A stretch of DNA of 64,000 bases from Gemmata massiliana (GTDB lineage: Bacteria; Planctomycetota; Planctomycetia; Gemmatales; Gemmataceae), in NCBI GenBank assembly GCA_000531095.1, contig HG799463.1, positions 815,417 through 879,416 of the forward strand, read 5' to 3'. Below, piece after piece: positions 54,954 through 63,003 of this stretch. Each line of letters opens with the position of its first letter. Within the stretch, counting starts at the first letter, position 1. The notes beneath the pieces are model-generated. The model worked only from the letters and a program-made list of their open reading frames with translations, was not told the origin of the DNA and ran no database searches. The translations under genes were made by a program, and so were the position numbers.

Positions 54954-55628
54954 CTAATTCCTCGTGAGCCTTTTACTCTTCGTCGATTCCTTGCTTCGGG
55001 AGCAACAGTAGAAATCGGGCGCCCACTCCAAAGATTCGTCCCCCGTGGGGTTGGCCAGCGCGCGGACGACGCTTTCGTGTTGCGCGGCGAAATCGCCGTG
55101 GAAGAAGATGAGTTGGATGCGCTCGTTGGCGTCGAGGTGGAACCGGAGGCTGTACGGCTTGAGCAGCGCGACGCGGCGGTCGCGCAAGTGCTTTTCGGCC
55201 CACCAGCGGGTTCCCGTTCGGGCCGATTCCTCGGCGCGGTTCATTAACCCGTCGATCAGTAAGCGGAACTCCCGAATGCTGTCACCGTCCACGACCACGC
55301 CCGGGGCGCCGGGGATCTGCCCTCGAATCCGGAAGCCCTCGGTGCGCCGGCCCGCGTTCCAGGCCGCGATCCAGGCGTTGAGTCGCGCCCCCCATTCCGG
55401 TTTGTCGTGGTCGGTCTGCACCACGACGACCGGCGGCGCGTTGAGCAGTGTCGTTTCAAAAAGCAGGTCGAAGGCGTCCGAGTCGACGTAATCCACCCTC
55501 GTGGCTTGCAGGTTGAACTGCTGCGCCGAATTGCGCGGGGTGGGGGCCGGTTTTGTGGTGTGGCACCCGTAGGCGACCACGAACCCGAGACTGACGAACG
55601 GGGCCAGTCGGGACACGAGCGATTTCAT
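54954..55628 (-). CDS. lipoprotein of unknown family
   Basis: A 224-aa protein starting at ATG 55628 (MKSLVSRLAPFVSLG) with a lipobox-like LGFVVAYGCHTT. The mature part has a possible alpha/beta fold (AFDLLFETTLLNAPPVVVVQ, FRIRGQIPGAPGVVVDGDS, RIQLIFFHGDFAAQHESVV). It ends in a basic tail (KESTKSKRLTRN) after FYCCSRS, suggesting a disulfide or metal site. I do not recognise the family. It is the last gene before the degraded transposase. Confidence 0.7.
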   Translation of the reverse strand: MKSLVSRLAPFVSLGFVVAYGCHTTKPAPTPRNSAQQFNLQATRVDYVDSDAFDLLFETTLLNAPPVVVVQTDHDKPEWGARLNAWIAAWNAGRRTEGFRIRGQIPGAPGVVVDGDSIREFRLLIDGLMNRAEESARTGTRWWAEKHLRDRRVALLKPYSLRFHLDANERIQLIFFHGDFAAQHESVVRALANPTGDESLEWAPDFYCCSRSKESTKSKRLTRN

Positions 55629-55949
55629 AGCGGGTTCCCGATGCTTGCCCCCTACGCGGATCGCGACACGATACCGCACCGGAATAGGGACATGGCCGGA
55701 GCATCTCTCTTCAAAAATTTTGCGCGGGAAGTGTGTCGCCCATGCCACAAACGGTGCGTCCCGTCCAGGGCAGTTTTTGTTTTTGAATGCGGCGACAAGG
55801 GCCATTCCCTTAGAGCCCAGGGGCGTTCCTCGTGCCACCTTGGCGCGAGCGGGCTTGTTGGATAGACGGGGCGCTCCTTCGGCCCGAAGTGTCCGGTGCC
55901 CGCGCGTTCGCTGTGCGAGGCCGCGCTGGGCTCTTGGGCGTCTTGCCAT

Positions 55950-56568
55950 CGAGGCGCCGTGGTCACCATGTTCTGTCTGAAAGGACGTGCGGCGCCGTAA
56001 TTGAGGGCGAGTACCCGTTCACGGTCAAGGACAACCAGCCCACACTGCACGACGACATCGCCTGTACGTTCGTCGCGTCGTCGGCTTTTTTCCCCACCAA
56101 CAGCCCCGATGGGCCGCTGAGCAGGGATACCGCCACCAACAAGGGACACGGTCGGGTCTAGGCCCGCACCCTGACAGTCCCCTGCCCGACCTCGCCTAAG
56201 TGTTCCAACTCCACCGGATGCGCCGGTTCTCGGACGGGCACACCGAACAGGAGACGGCCACGGAATCACCAGTCCGCACCCGTGGGCCCCCGGCGCGGCT
56301 CGACGACGGCAACGGAACCGCAACCATTGGCCCGTTGAGAACAACCGACACCGGGTCCGCGACGTCACCCGCGGTGAGGACGCGGGCCGGATTCGGTGTG
56401 GGAACAATCCGCACGTCCGAGCGCGCACCGGAACGTCTCAAACCACGTGCGCGCCCAAATTACCAACGTCGCGACCGCACTTCGGCGATTCACGATCTAC
56501 CCCTTGTGAAGCACTCCGACTACTCCACTACCGCACCCCGCTACGCGAGAACTAAACCGCCCTGTAGA
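55950..56568 (+). pseudogene. decayed ISAs1-type transposase
   Basis: Two pieces of a transposase in different frames. The first, in frame with 55832, reads GEYPFTVKDNQPTLHDDIA followed by RDTATNKGHGRV, as in ISAs1/H-repeat transposases. The second (56325-56568, other frame) begins HWPVENNRHRVRDVTRGEDA, the usual end of such transposases (HW-xEN-HWVRDVT-GED). The N-terminal half, the start and the catalytic residues upstream are missing, and no inverted terminal repeats were found. It is an inactive remnant beside the ATP-grasp gene. Confidence 0.7.
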
Positions 56569-56641
56569 GTGCTTCCGCCGTGAAACCCGTGCCCCTATAC
56601 TCGTGGGAACTACTTCACGAATCGGTAGTTATGGTTCGGTT

Positions 56642-57487
56642 ATGACACCGTTTGATTGTTGCGTGTTGTGTGGTGGGGACGGGGCGTGGGCGTTCGAGCC
56701 GCTCGCACGCGAACTCGCTGCCGCGCTGTGGGTGGACGTGTCACCCGAGCCGCGACGGTTCAATTACGTGCTCTTTGCGGATTCCGTTCCGTTACCGAAC
56801 GGCTGCGCGTCGTTTGTTCCGCTCGATGCGATCGCGCTTGCGGGCGACAAGCGCCGGGCGGCGGAAGCCTTCGCTCGGCACGGAGTGCCGAGTCCCGAAA
56901 CGCACCTCTTCGACACGTGGGGCGCGGTGCAGCAATTCCGGGCGTCTCGCGCGGACACAGAGTGGTGCCTGAAGTTTCCCACCGCGAGCGGCGCGAGCGG
57001 GCACCGGATGCTGACCGACGCGGCACCGCCCAAATGGTGGCCGGCGCCGTTCGTGGTGCAAGAATTCGTGCGATTAGAGCGACCGGAGGTGTACCGGATT
57101 TACGCTGCTGGGGGCGCAACGTTCGGCTGGATGGCGCGCCGATACCCGGCCGGCGCGACCACTTCGCCGTGGGTGGCACACGCTCGCGGGGCGCAGTACG
57201 AGCGTGCGGGCGCTGCGCCAGACACAGCGATCGCGGTGGCGCGGGCCGCACTGCATGCGACCGGTCTACTCGAATCGTTCGGGTGCGTTGATTTACTCCA
57301 GAAACCGACGGGCGAATGGGTCGCACTGGAAGTCGGCACCGACGGGCTGGTGAATCACGTTGACCGCGCGCTGGGCGATACGGACATGGAACACGAGATC
57401 CAGCGCCGGATCGCAGAAGCGTTTTGGAACTGGGTGGGTGTCGCGCCGCCGTGGGGCACTTCGTGGCAGCGCGAAGCAACAGGGTGA
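56642..57487 (+). CDS. ATP-grasp domain protein
   Basis: A 281-aa protein from ATG 56642, MTPFDCCVLCGGDGAWAFEP. It has the middle features of the ATP-grasp fold: ALAGDKRRAAEAFARHGVP, then WCLKFPTASGASGHRML, with a lysine for ATP phosphate binding, FVVQEFVRLERPEVYRI, and an acidic end SFGCVDLLQKPTGEWVALEVG with the Mg-binding Glu residues. It resembles RimK-like ligases that join a carboxylate to an amine. Substrate and partner genes are not evident; it lies alone beside the transposase remnant. Confidence 0.8.
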   Translation: MTPFDCCVLCGGDGAWAFEPLARELAAALWVDVSPEPRRFNYVLFADSVPLPNGCASFVPLDAIALAGDKRRAAEAFARHGVPSPETHLFDTWGAVQQFRASRADTEWCLKFPTASGASGHRMLTDAAPPKWWPAPFVVQEFVRLERPEVYRIYAAGGATFGWMARRYPAGATTSPWVAHARGAQYERAGAAPDTAIAVARAALHATGLLESFGCVDLLQKPTGEWVALEVGTDGLVNHVDRALGDTDMEHEIQRRIAEAFWNWVGVAPPWGTSWQREATG

Positions 57488-57496
57488 GCGCCTGCG

Positions 57497-58795
57497 TTAC
57501 TTCTTCCAGTAATCCGGCAAGTCCGGGAGTGTGTCGCGGAGGATTTCGAGCACTGCCTCGCGATCGGCCGCGGTCAGGTGCGCGAACGGTGCGGAGGTAT
57601 CCTTCTCTGTGAGCACGTCGTGGAGCCGCTTCAGAGTGTGGTCCTTCACTTCTTTCGGCAGTTTGGCGAAACCCGTCGAGTAAATGAGGTAACTGCACGG
57701 GTACTTGAATAGCCGGGCCTTGAGATCAAATTCGCGGAGCGAACGCCCCTGCTTGTCGAACGGTCCGCGCGCCGCGAACTCTTTCGCGAACGCCGACGTG
57801 CCCTCGACCGGGCCTTCCAGTTTCGCCTCCCCGCTGAACAGCAGGTATTTCGCCAATTCGTCGCCCGCGGACGCGATCCGGCGCTGGGCGCTCTCCCACC
57901 TGTGACCGACCGGTTCACCGAGGTTCTTGTTCAGCGTTTCTTCGTAGTGATGCGCTTGCTTGGTGCCGATCAGCGCGCGGGCGAGGCGATTGTGCCCCTC
58001 CGTTTGGTGCTCGTAGACCATCAGCGCGACGATGTCGCTGTGCGGGGTGAGGTAGTTCGCGACCGTGAACCGCGACTTCAGTTCGGTCACGTTCTGGCCG
58101 GTCGCGTTTCCTTCGGCCGCCGGGTCTTTCTTGTTCTCGACGACCCAGTTGCCCATGTGTTTCTGCTTCCCGTGCGTGCCCGTCACGTACCACCCGCCCC
58201 AGCGCTCCGCAAACGGACTGGAGTGATTCGTCCGGAACGTGCCCGCGTTGAGGAGCGGCATCCCGACGCGATCGGTGAACACGGAGCGCACGAGGTGCCC
58301 CGGCGCGCCGCCCGTCGCGTTGGAGGCGTGGCAGGTGAGGCAACTGTCGCGCTGGCGGAGGAACTCGACCTTGCCGTCCGGTTCCGGCTCCTGGTCGAGC
58401 GTGTAGAACGCGGTGCCGATGTTGGTATCGACCGCGGACAGTTCGAGCACGTCCCCGCGCAGGCAGAAGCCGACATAAACGTCGTCGTTGAAGTAGAGCG
58501 CACGCGGCGTTTTGGGCGTGATCCGCTCGCGCTGGAAACTGGTCTTGGAGAAGACGAGGATCTGTGACGATTGCGGCACGTTCAGTTCTTTGAGGAGCGC
58601 CGGTAAGTACCCGTGGTCTTCCGCAAACTTGAGCTTCACCTGACCGGCCGTGATCCGCTTCTGAAGTGCGGTGACGGCGTTCTCAGCCCGTGCGGTCTTG
58701 TAGTTGATCGGCTCGCGTTCGAGTTCATCAATCTGCGCAGTCACCGGCGGCGCAACAACACACGTGGCGACAATCGAGAACGTGAGTCGGAGCAT
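57497..58795 (-). CDS. secreted CxxCH protein of unknown function
   Basis: A 432-aa protein with a signal peptide (TFSIVATCVVAPPVTAQ). A single haem-type motif is present, DSCLTCHASNATGGAPGH, so it is probably a c-type cytochrome in the periplasm. A Met-rich or second His axial candidate is not clear. Other strong features are LYFNDDVYVGFCLRGDVLE, GGWYVTGTHGKQKHMGN and LTPHSDIVALMVYEHQT. The C-terminus is a conserved-looking helical domain (FDLKARLFKYPCSYLIYS). I do not recognise the family more precisely; it may resemble secreted proteins of planctomycetes and Bacteroidetes. Confidence 0.8.
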   Translation of the reverse strand: MLRLTFSIVATCVVAPPVTAQIDELEREPINYKTARAENAVTALQKRITAGQVKLKFAEDHGYLPALLKELNVPQSSQILVFSKTSFQRERITPKTPRALYFNDDVYVGFCLRGDVLELSAVDTNIGTAFYTLDQEPEPDGKVEFLRQRDSCLTCHASNATGGAPGHLVRSVFTDRVGMPLLNAGTFRTNHSSPFAERWGGWYVTGTHGKQKHMGNWVVENKKDPAAEGNATGQNVTELKSRFTVANYLTPHSDIVALMVYEHQTEGHNRLARALIGTKQAHHYEETLNKNLGEPVGHRWESAQRRIASAGDELAKYLLFSGEAKLEGPVEGTSAFAKEFAARGPFDKQGRSLREFDLKARLFKYPCSYLIYSTGFAKLPKEVKDHTLKRLHDVLTEKDTSAPFAHLTAADREAVLEILRDTLPDLPDYWKK

Positions 58796-59092
58796 GAGCC
58801 GACCTCGAAGCGGAAGAGCGAACAGGCAGGAGGGCGATTCGGCAGGTACAAAGGAAGTGTAGCAGACGAAAGTGGACAGTAAAGTCTTATTTCCAGATCC
58901 CGCTAATTAGAAACACTAACTCTTTGAAGCACAGGGCTGCAATTCTCACTGATTTTTGCAGGAAAGCCTCAATAAGTTAGTGCCTTTTAGAAGGGACGAT
59001 TCTATCCAGTCCCCCCTCGCGTCGAAACACTGGCACAATTCGTTCCCGCACCCCGACGATCGGACCAGGGCGCGAGATAAGAGGCGGCAGAG

Positions 59093-59767
59093 CTATTTCT
59101 TCTGGATGTAAGGTGGGTCGTTAATCTCGTGCTTCCGCAGCTTCTCCTTGTAATCCGCGATCAAGCGGGTGAAGTGGGCTTTATCTTTGGCTGTGGTGGA
59201 GCGGGCCAACCGCTCCTCGTCGCCCTTAATGGCCCGCTTCAGAGCCTCCAGTTCGTTCTCCCAGTCCTTTATTAGCTTTGGGCGATCCGCGGCGGGAAAC
59301 GCATCGTAAACAGTGGTCCCGATTTTCGCCGGAACGGGTTGTTTGGGCACTCCTATCCTTACCAACTCGAGGATTTTCCATTCCTCTTCGATAGCCGTGG
59401 CCTCGGCGTCCTTCTTCTGCTTCGTGTACTCTTTTATCGCCTGAACGTGAGCCCGTTCTAGTGCCTTCCACGCAAGCACGGGCCTCTGGCGGATGGACGC
59501 AGGCGTGAGTTTTGATAGCTCTCCGGATTCCTCGAACGCACTTCGTTCGGTCTTGATTTGGTCGACCTGTTTTTTATTCCCGGCTTTACGCGCCGCTTCC
59601 TCTCTTTGGTCGAGCCACTCGCCTACCAGTTTCTGGAACTCGCGCATTTCGGAATCATAGATGGCTTTTGCGGCAACCAGTTTCTCCTTCACAACGTCCT
59701 TGTCGTCGGCGAGTACTGTCGAAGTGACTGTAATAAGGCTGATAAATAGCACCAAAAAACGAATCAT
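59093..59767 (-). CDS. secreted coiled-coil protein
   Basis: A 224-aa protein from ATG 59767 with a signal peptide (RFLVLFISLITVTSTVLAD). The mature part is dominated by Lys/Glu-rich helices (KEKLVAAKAIYDSEMREFQ, DQREEAARKAGNKKQVDQI, ENELEALKRAIKGDEERL), likely coiled coils, and has a short central hydrophobic part (GVPKQPVPAKIGTTVYDAF). The region's lower GC and plain codon use set it apart from the neighbours. Function unknown. Confidence 0.75.
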   Translation of the reverse strand: MIRFLVLFISLITVTSTVLADDKDVVKEKLVAAKAIYDSEMREFQKLVGEWLDQREEAARKAGNKKQVDQIKTERSAFEESGELSKLTPASIRQRPVLAWKALERAHVQAIKEYTKQKKDAEATAIEEEWKILELVRIGVPKQPVPAKIGTTVYDAFPAADRPKLIKDWENELEALKRAIKGDEERLARSTTAKDKAHFTRLIADYKEKLRKHEINDPPYIQKK

Positions 59768-59999
59768 CGCTCGACTCCCGAAAAAGCGCCGCAACAAACT
59801 CGCGTTGTCAGACCAGCATAATCCCATCGACTTTGAGGCACAAGCACTGCGGCAAAACAACCACACACAGTCTGACCATACCAAAACGGAGAGGGGCAAT
59901 TCAGATGTAGTCCTATGCGCATGGGCTGAGTTTCCCCCAGAGCCTACACGGGAAATCAAGATTCCATAAGATTTTCAGCATGAACAACTTCGGAGAAAT

Positions 60000-60524
60000 T
60001 CATGCCGTACATGAGCCCGCCGCGTAAGTCACACAGTAGGGATCCCACATTCGGGCAATGAGCGGTACTGGAGCCGATGTTCCCACCCAACACGGGCCGT
60101 GCGCCCACCCTGCCCCCAAGTGCGATTCCGCTCCAGCTATCTCAGTCTGTCGGCCGCCGATATCCGGCACCGGAACACGGTACCAACGTTCTGTGAACTC
60201 GCGGATCAGTCGCCAGCGCTCGCGCCAGCCGTCCGGGATGCCGTGTCGGAACACCGGCTCGCACTCGGTGCCGTACTTCATGATCGCGCACCATTCTGCG
60301 CCGGCCATTGTGCGAAGTTCGTTGCGGCGCGGTTTCAGTTCCCAAAAGCGGTCTGCGAACACCGGCACCTGCCGCATCTCCTCTTCAACGCGGATCAGTT
60401 CGCCGCGCGGGTCGTTGTGTTCGTCGAGCCAGTCCGCGTAGACGAGGCGCAGCGTGCGCTCGTGCGGTTCGGCCCGGATCGCGTTTAGGAAATCGTCGTT
60501 CGTGTGGAGCATGGCTGAAGACAT
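60000..60524 (-). CDS. short TIGR02996-domain protein
   Basis: A 174-aa protein. The N-terminal TIGR02996 domain (NDDFLNAIRAEPHERTLRLVYADWLDEHND) is followed by RGELIRVEEEMRQVPVFADRFW and a linker (VFRHGIPDGWRERW), but no leucine-rich repeats. The C-terminus (GPCWVGTSAPVPLIARMWDP) is different from the 42.8-48.0 kb paralogues, so it may be a distinct member or a truncated one. ATG 60524 and 60512 are possible starts. Confidence 0.75.
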   Translation of the reverse strand: MSSAMLHTNDDFLNAIRAEPHERTLRLVYADWLDEHNDPRGELIRVEEEMRQVPVFADRFWELKPRRNELRTMAGAEWCAIMKYGTECEPVFRHGIPDGWRERWRLIREFTERWYRVPVPDIGGRQTEIAGAESHLGAGWAHGPCWVGTSAPVPLIARMWDPYCVTYAAGSCTA

Positions 60525-60733
60525 GATCGCCTCTCACGAACGAGAGGAAAAGAGCGGAGCGAAAGTTCTGCCGCGATCCCGCTACGGTGCTTGTACATGA
60601 GTGCGCATCGGGGTACGCTGCGGGGGTGTTGTTGGTGTGTGTTTAGCTCGGTGCTTTGCACCAGGCTGATGTTGCGTCAGCCGAGCGAATGGTCAGGAAT
60701 GCGGCTTGAGGAAGGCTGTTCCAGCACCGCTTT
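60525..60733. other. intergenic region, left part
   Basis: Together with the repeat at 60734-60818 and the terminator at 60880-60908 this makes up a 404-bp gap between two minus-strand genes. It probably holds the promoter of the TIGR02996 gene at 60000-60524. A short match, GGAAGGCT (60711-60718) with AGCCTTCC (about 60830-60837), extends the inverted repeat symmetry. No RNA gene was recognised. Confidence 0.4.
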
Positions 60734-60818
60734 CGCCCGGAGGGGGAATTCCCCTTCAGTGGTCTGGGACAACCCCGCGAGTCGTGGTTCCACTGAAGGG
60801 GAATTCCCCCTCCGGGCG
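60734..60818. repeat. inverted repeat with 29-bp perfect arms
   Basis: The arms 60734-60762 (CGCCCGGAGGGGGAATTCCC...) and 60790-60818 are exact reverse complements with a 27-bp loop. Each arm contains the small palindrome GGGGAATTCCCC. The short frames predicted across it on both strands are reflections of each other and are not genes. Confidence 0.9.
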
Positions 60819-60879
60819 GCAGTGCCGTGAGCCTTCCACAATCCAGGTCGAATAGTAGACCTCACCACAACTCAAACGC

Positions 60880-60908
60880 AAAAGCCCCAGGTTTTACCTG
60901 GGGCTTTT
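60880..60908 (-). terminator. Rho-independent terminator downstream of spoVG
   Basis: A hairpin with arms AAAAGCCCCAGG (60880-60891) and CCTGGGGCTTTT (60897-60908), loop TTTTA. On the minus strand it lies 20 bp after the spoVG stop and ends in TTTTGCGTTT; on the plus strand it would be followed by AGTTTTT. It can work either way, but the spoVG position favours the minus strand. Confidence 0.8.
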
Positions 60909-60928
60909 AGTTTTTGTACATCTGCAAG

Positions 60929-61513
60929 TCACACGATCCCGGACGCGAAATCGTCGGGCCGTCCGCTCTTGGCGACGGGGGCCGGTGCGTCGGCGCCGTG
61001 GAAGTGCGTGCCCTTCGGGGCCGCGTGCGGGCCGTGCGCTTTGACCGTCTTGCCCATCTCGGTCACCATGCCGCCGTAGCTCATGGGGACGTCGTCGTCG
61101 AAGTCGAACTCGTCGTAGGTGCAGACGTAGCCCGGGAGCTTCGAGCGCTCCTTCTCCTTCGAGTAGGCCTCCACCACGGCCGCCTGGATCAGCTCGCGGG
61201 CGCCGCTGTGGATCGGGTGCGCGATGTCCGCGTGCAATTTCGCGCGCCCGTCAACAGCACGCATCGCGCGCTGGTCGTCGAGCCGCGTGCCGCACTGGTT
61301 GCAGAACCGCGCCCGCAGGTGGTTCTTGCCGCTGCACCGACAGCACCGGTCGGTGAGCTTGCGGCTCGGCATGGCCACGAACACGCCCTTGGTCCCCTCG
61401 ATGACCTTCAAATCCCGGACGACGAAGGCGTTGTCGAAGGTGACCGAGCAGAACGCGAGCAGGCGCTCGTTGTTCTCCTCACACAACTTGATGCGAACTT
61501 CCGTGATGACCAC
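60929..61513 (-). CDS. spoVG: SpoVG family protein with zinc ribbon
   Basis: A 194-aa protein. Residues 1-55 match SpoVG, a site-specific DNA/RNA-binding regulator ([40 protein letters not shown]). Between strands is a four-cysteine zinc ribbon, C57-x2-C60 and C71-x2-C74 ([19 protein letters not shown]), followed by [20 protein letters not shown], where the usual SpoVG helix resumes. The C-terminal 70 residues are His/Gly/Pro-rich. GTG 61513 has GGAGAC upstream. In bacilli SpoVG affects division and sporulation; here regulation of envelope genes is only a guess. An intrinsic terminator follows it. Confidence 0.88.
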   Translation of the reverse strand: MVITEVRIKLCEENNERLLAFCSVTFDNAFVVRDLKVIEGTKGVFVAMPSRKLTDRCCRCSGKNHLRARFCNQCGTRLDDQRAMRAVDGRAKLHADIAHPIHSGARELIQAAVVEAYSKEKERSKLPGYVCTYDEFDFDDDVPMSYGGMVTEMGKTVKAHGPHAAPKGTHFHGADAPAPVAKSGRPDDFASGIV

Positions 61514-61534
61514 CGCACGTCTCCTTCAGCGGGA

Positions 61535-61936
61535 TCAGGGGGTAAAACCGTGAACTACGAGTACGCGAGATTCGGGTTCGTCGGCCGGGCGCGAGTCCGT
61601 AAAGGCCGCGGCCACACTGTGTGCTTCACGGGCGTCGCGACAGGGGGCGAAGACCGTCGAGCCGCTGCCGGACATCATCGCCCCGGCCGGGTTCAAGCGG
61701 CCCAGGCGCTCCCGGATGCGGCCCACGACCGGCTCGATCGCGAAGGCCGGTTCTTCCAACCGGTTGAACATCGCCGCGCCCAGGGCCGCCGCGTCGATGC
61801 GGATGAAGTTCTTGCGCATCTTGCCCGAAACGTGGGCGATAACTTCGCCGCCGATGTCCAGTTCCACGCGGAACTGCGTGTTCGCAAGGGCTTCTTTGAC
61901 CCGACCTTCGACTTCAATGGCTTCTTCTTTTGCCAT
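61535..61936 (-). CDS. IF-1 N-terminal fragment fused to the C-terminal end of IspE
   Basis: A 133-aa chimera. Residues 1-47 are the start of translation initiation factor IF-1 ([20 protein letters not shown], then [16 protein letters not shown]). Directly after, where IF-1 should continue LPGD, the sequence becomes IspE C-terminus: [19 protein letters not shown] and motif 3 of GHMP kinases, [16 protein letters not shown] lies 5 bp before ATG 61936, the infA ribosome-binding site. It overlaps the IspE N-terminal frame by 23 bp. If translated, this could supply the missing half of IspE. Confidence 0.75.
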   Translation of the reverse strand: MAKEEAIEVEGRVKEALANTQFRVELDIGGEVIAHVSGKMRKNFIRIDAAALGAAMFNRLEEPAFAIEPVVGRIRERLGRLNPAGAMMSGSGSTVFAPCRDAREAHSVAAAFTDSRPADEPESRVLVVHGFTP

Positions 61937-62010
61937 AGGGACTCCGGTTAAAGGGCTGAGGCCGTTCTTCCAACCGGTTGAACATCGCCGCGCCCAGGGC
62001 CGCCGCGTCG
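61750..62010. repeat. 47-bp perfect direct repeat flanking an infA fragment
   Basis: Copies at 61750-61796 and 61964-62010 are identical. Both encode [15 protein letters not shown] of IspE on the minus strand. The 167 bp between them carry the upstream region, ribosome-binding site and first 47 codons of infA. The period, 214 bp, is not a multiple of three. Confidence 0.95.
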
Positions 62011-62705
62011 CGCGCCCGGAACGCCGCACGCACGCGCCCGCCGCTCACCGGCTCCTGCGGGACCGTGAGGCGCCGGTACACGCCCACCGTGCTGATCCCC
62101 ACGGGAGGGAACACCAGCACGAAGTACGGCCCCACACCCGCGCCGCGATCAACCGGTTCCGGTGTCGTGATCTCCCCGCGCCCGGTACACCATGCGGCCG
62201 GCAGCGAGAGGAAGAACGCCACGTCCGAACCAATGAACGCGGCAATAGCGACAAGTTCTTCGCGTGTCAGCGCCAATTTCCAGATTTGATTCAAGCCCAC
62301 GATCGCGGCCGCCGCGTCGCTCGATCCGCCGCCCAAACCGGCCTGCGTGGGAATGCGCTTCGTGAGGTGAATAACGGCCCCGAGATCGGGTCGGTTGGCC
62401 CGTGTGCGCAGGGCGGCTGCCGCTTTGTGAACGAGATTGTCCGGGCCGGTTGAGAGCGTCGCCGGATCGCATGTAAGAGTGATTTCACCGTTCGGCGCGG
62501 CACGCATTTCGAGCGTGTCGAACAGGCTCACCGCGACCATAAGGGATTCGAGGTCGTGGTAGCCGTCCGGGCGCTTGCGGAGGATTTCCAGGAACAGATT
62601 GAGTTTTGCGGGTGCGGCAAGAACGACGGCATCCGACCCGGCGAAAAACGCCGGATGGACCGGTAGCGGGTCCGCTTGCGGAGTCGGGGCGCTTGAGCGC
62701 GTCAT
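61914..62705 (-). CDS. ispE: 4-diphosphocytidyl-2-C-methyl-D-erythritol kinase, truncated
   Basis: A 263-aa frame with the N-terminal and middle parts of IspE, a GHMP kinase of the MEP isoprenoid pathway: [22 protein letters not shown] loop [16 protein letters not shown] (about 119-134), and [15 protein letters not shown]. After [19 protein letters not shown] it runs into 17 unrelated residues and stops, so it lacks GHMP motif 3. The natural continuation lies 214 bp further, behind an infA fragment. Removing 214 bp gives an intact gene. It may be inactive, or part of a two-protein enzyme. Confidence 0.85.
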   Translation of the reverse strand: MTRSSAPTPQADPLPVHPAFFAGSDAVVLAAPAKLNLFLEILRKRPDGYHDLESLMVAVSLFDTLEMRAAPNGEITLTCDPATLSTGPDNLVHKAAAALRTRANRPDLGAVIHLTKRIPTQAGLGGGSSDAAAAIVGLNQIWKLALTREELVAIAAFIGSDVAFFLSLPAAWCTGRGEITTPEPVDRGAGVGPYFVLVFPPVGISTVGVYRRLTVPQEPVSGGRVRAAFRARDAAALGAAMFNRLEERPQPFNRSPYGKRRSH

Positions 62706-63003
62706 TGGTGTCGGGGCAACTCACCGGCGAGGGGAGCGGCCCATCCGTGGGTGCGAATCGAGTCCGTGCTGCCGGCAATTAAGAAGCGCCCGCGGTTTGC
62801 GGTCAACGGGCACTTTAAGCTGAGAGCGAACGTTAAACGAAGATTCCGGGTGCGTCAAGAGGGGGATTTGGGCGAATTGTGCCTTTCACCGTACCAGATC
62901 AGGGGTTCGGAACGGAATTTTGCCTCACCCCTACACCGGTCCGGAATCCGTTCTACGCTCGTTGTTGCTCAGATCGCCGCACTCCGCACAGGAAGTTGCC
63001 GCT
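62706..63003. other. divergent intergenic region
   Basis: A 298-bp gap between ispE and the CpaF-like gene. It should carry both promoters, but no clear boxes stand out. A TTG (62920) opens a longer frame of the CpaF-like gene, which is rejected in favour of ATG 63004 with GGAAG upstream. Confidence 0.35.

Noticed and set aside
55652..56428. 258-codon minus-strand frame over the transposase remnant
   Set aside because: No domain similarity; the plus strand carries the recognisable ISAs1 pieces.
58914..58982. CACTAACT / AGTTAGTG inverted pair
   Set aside because: Only 8-bp arms separated by over 50 bp in an AT-rich gap; likely chance.
60591..60868. Two short frames (one per strand) across the inverted repeat
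   Set aside because: They mirror each other because of the palindrome and lack ribosome-binding sites.
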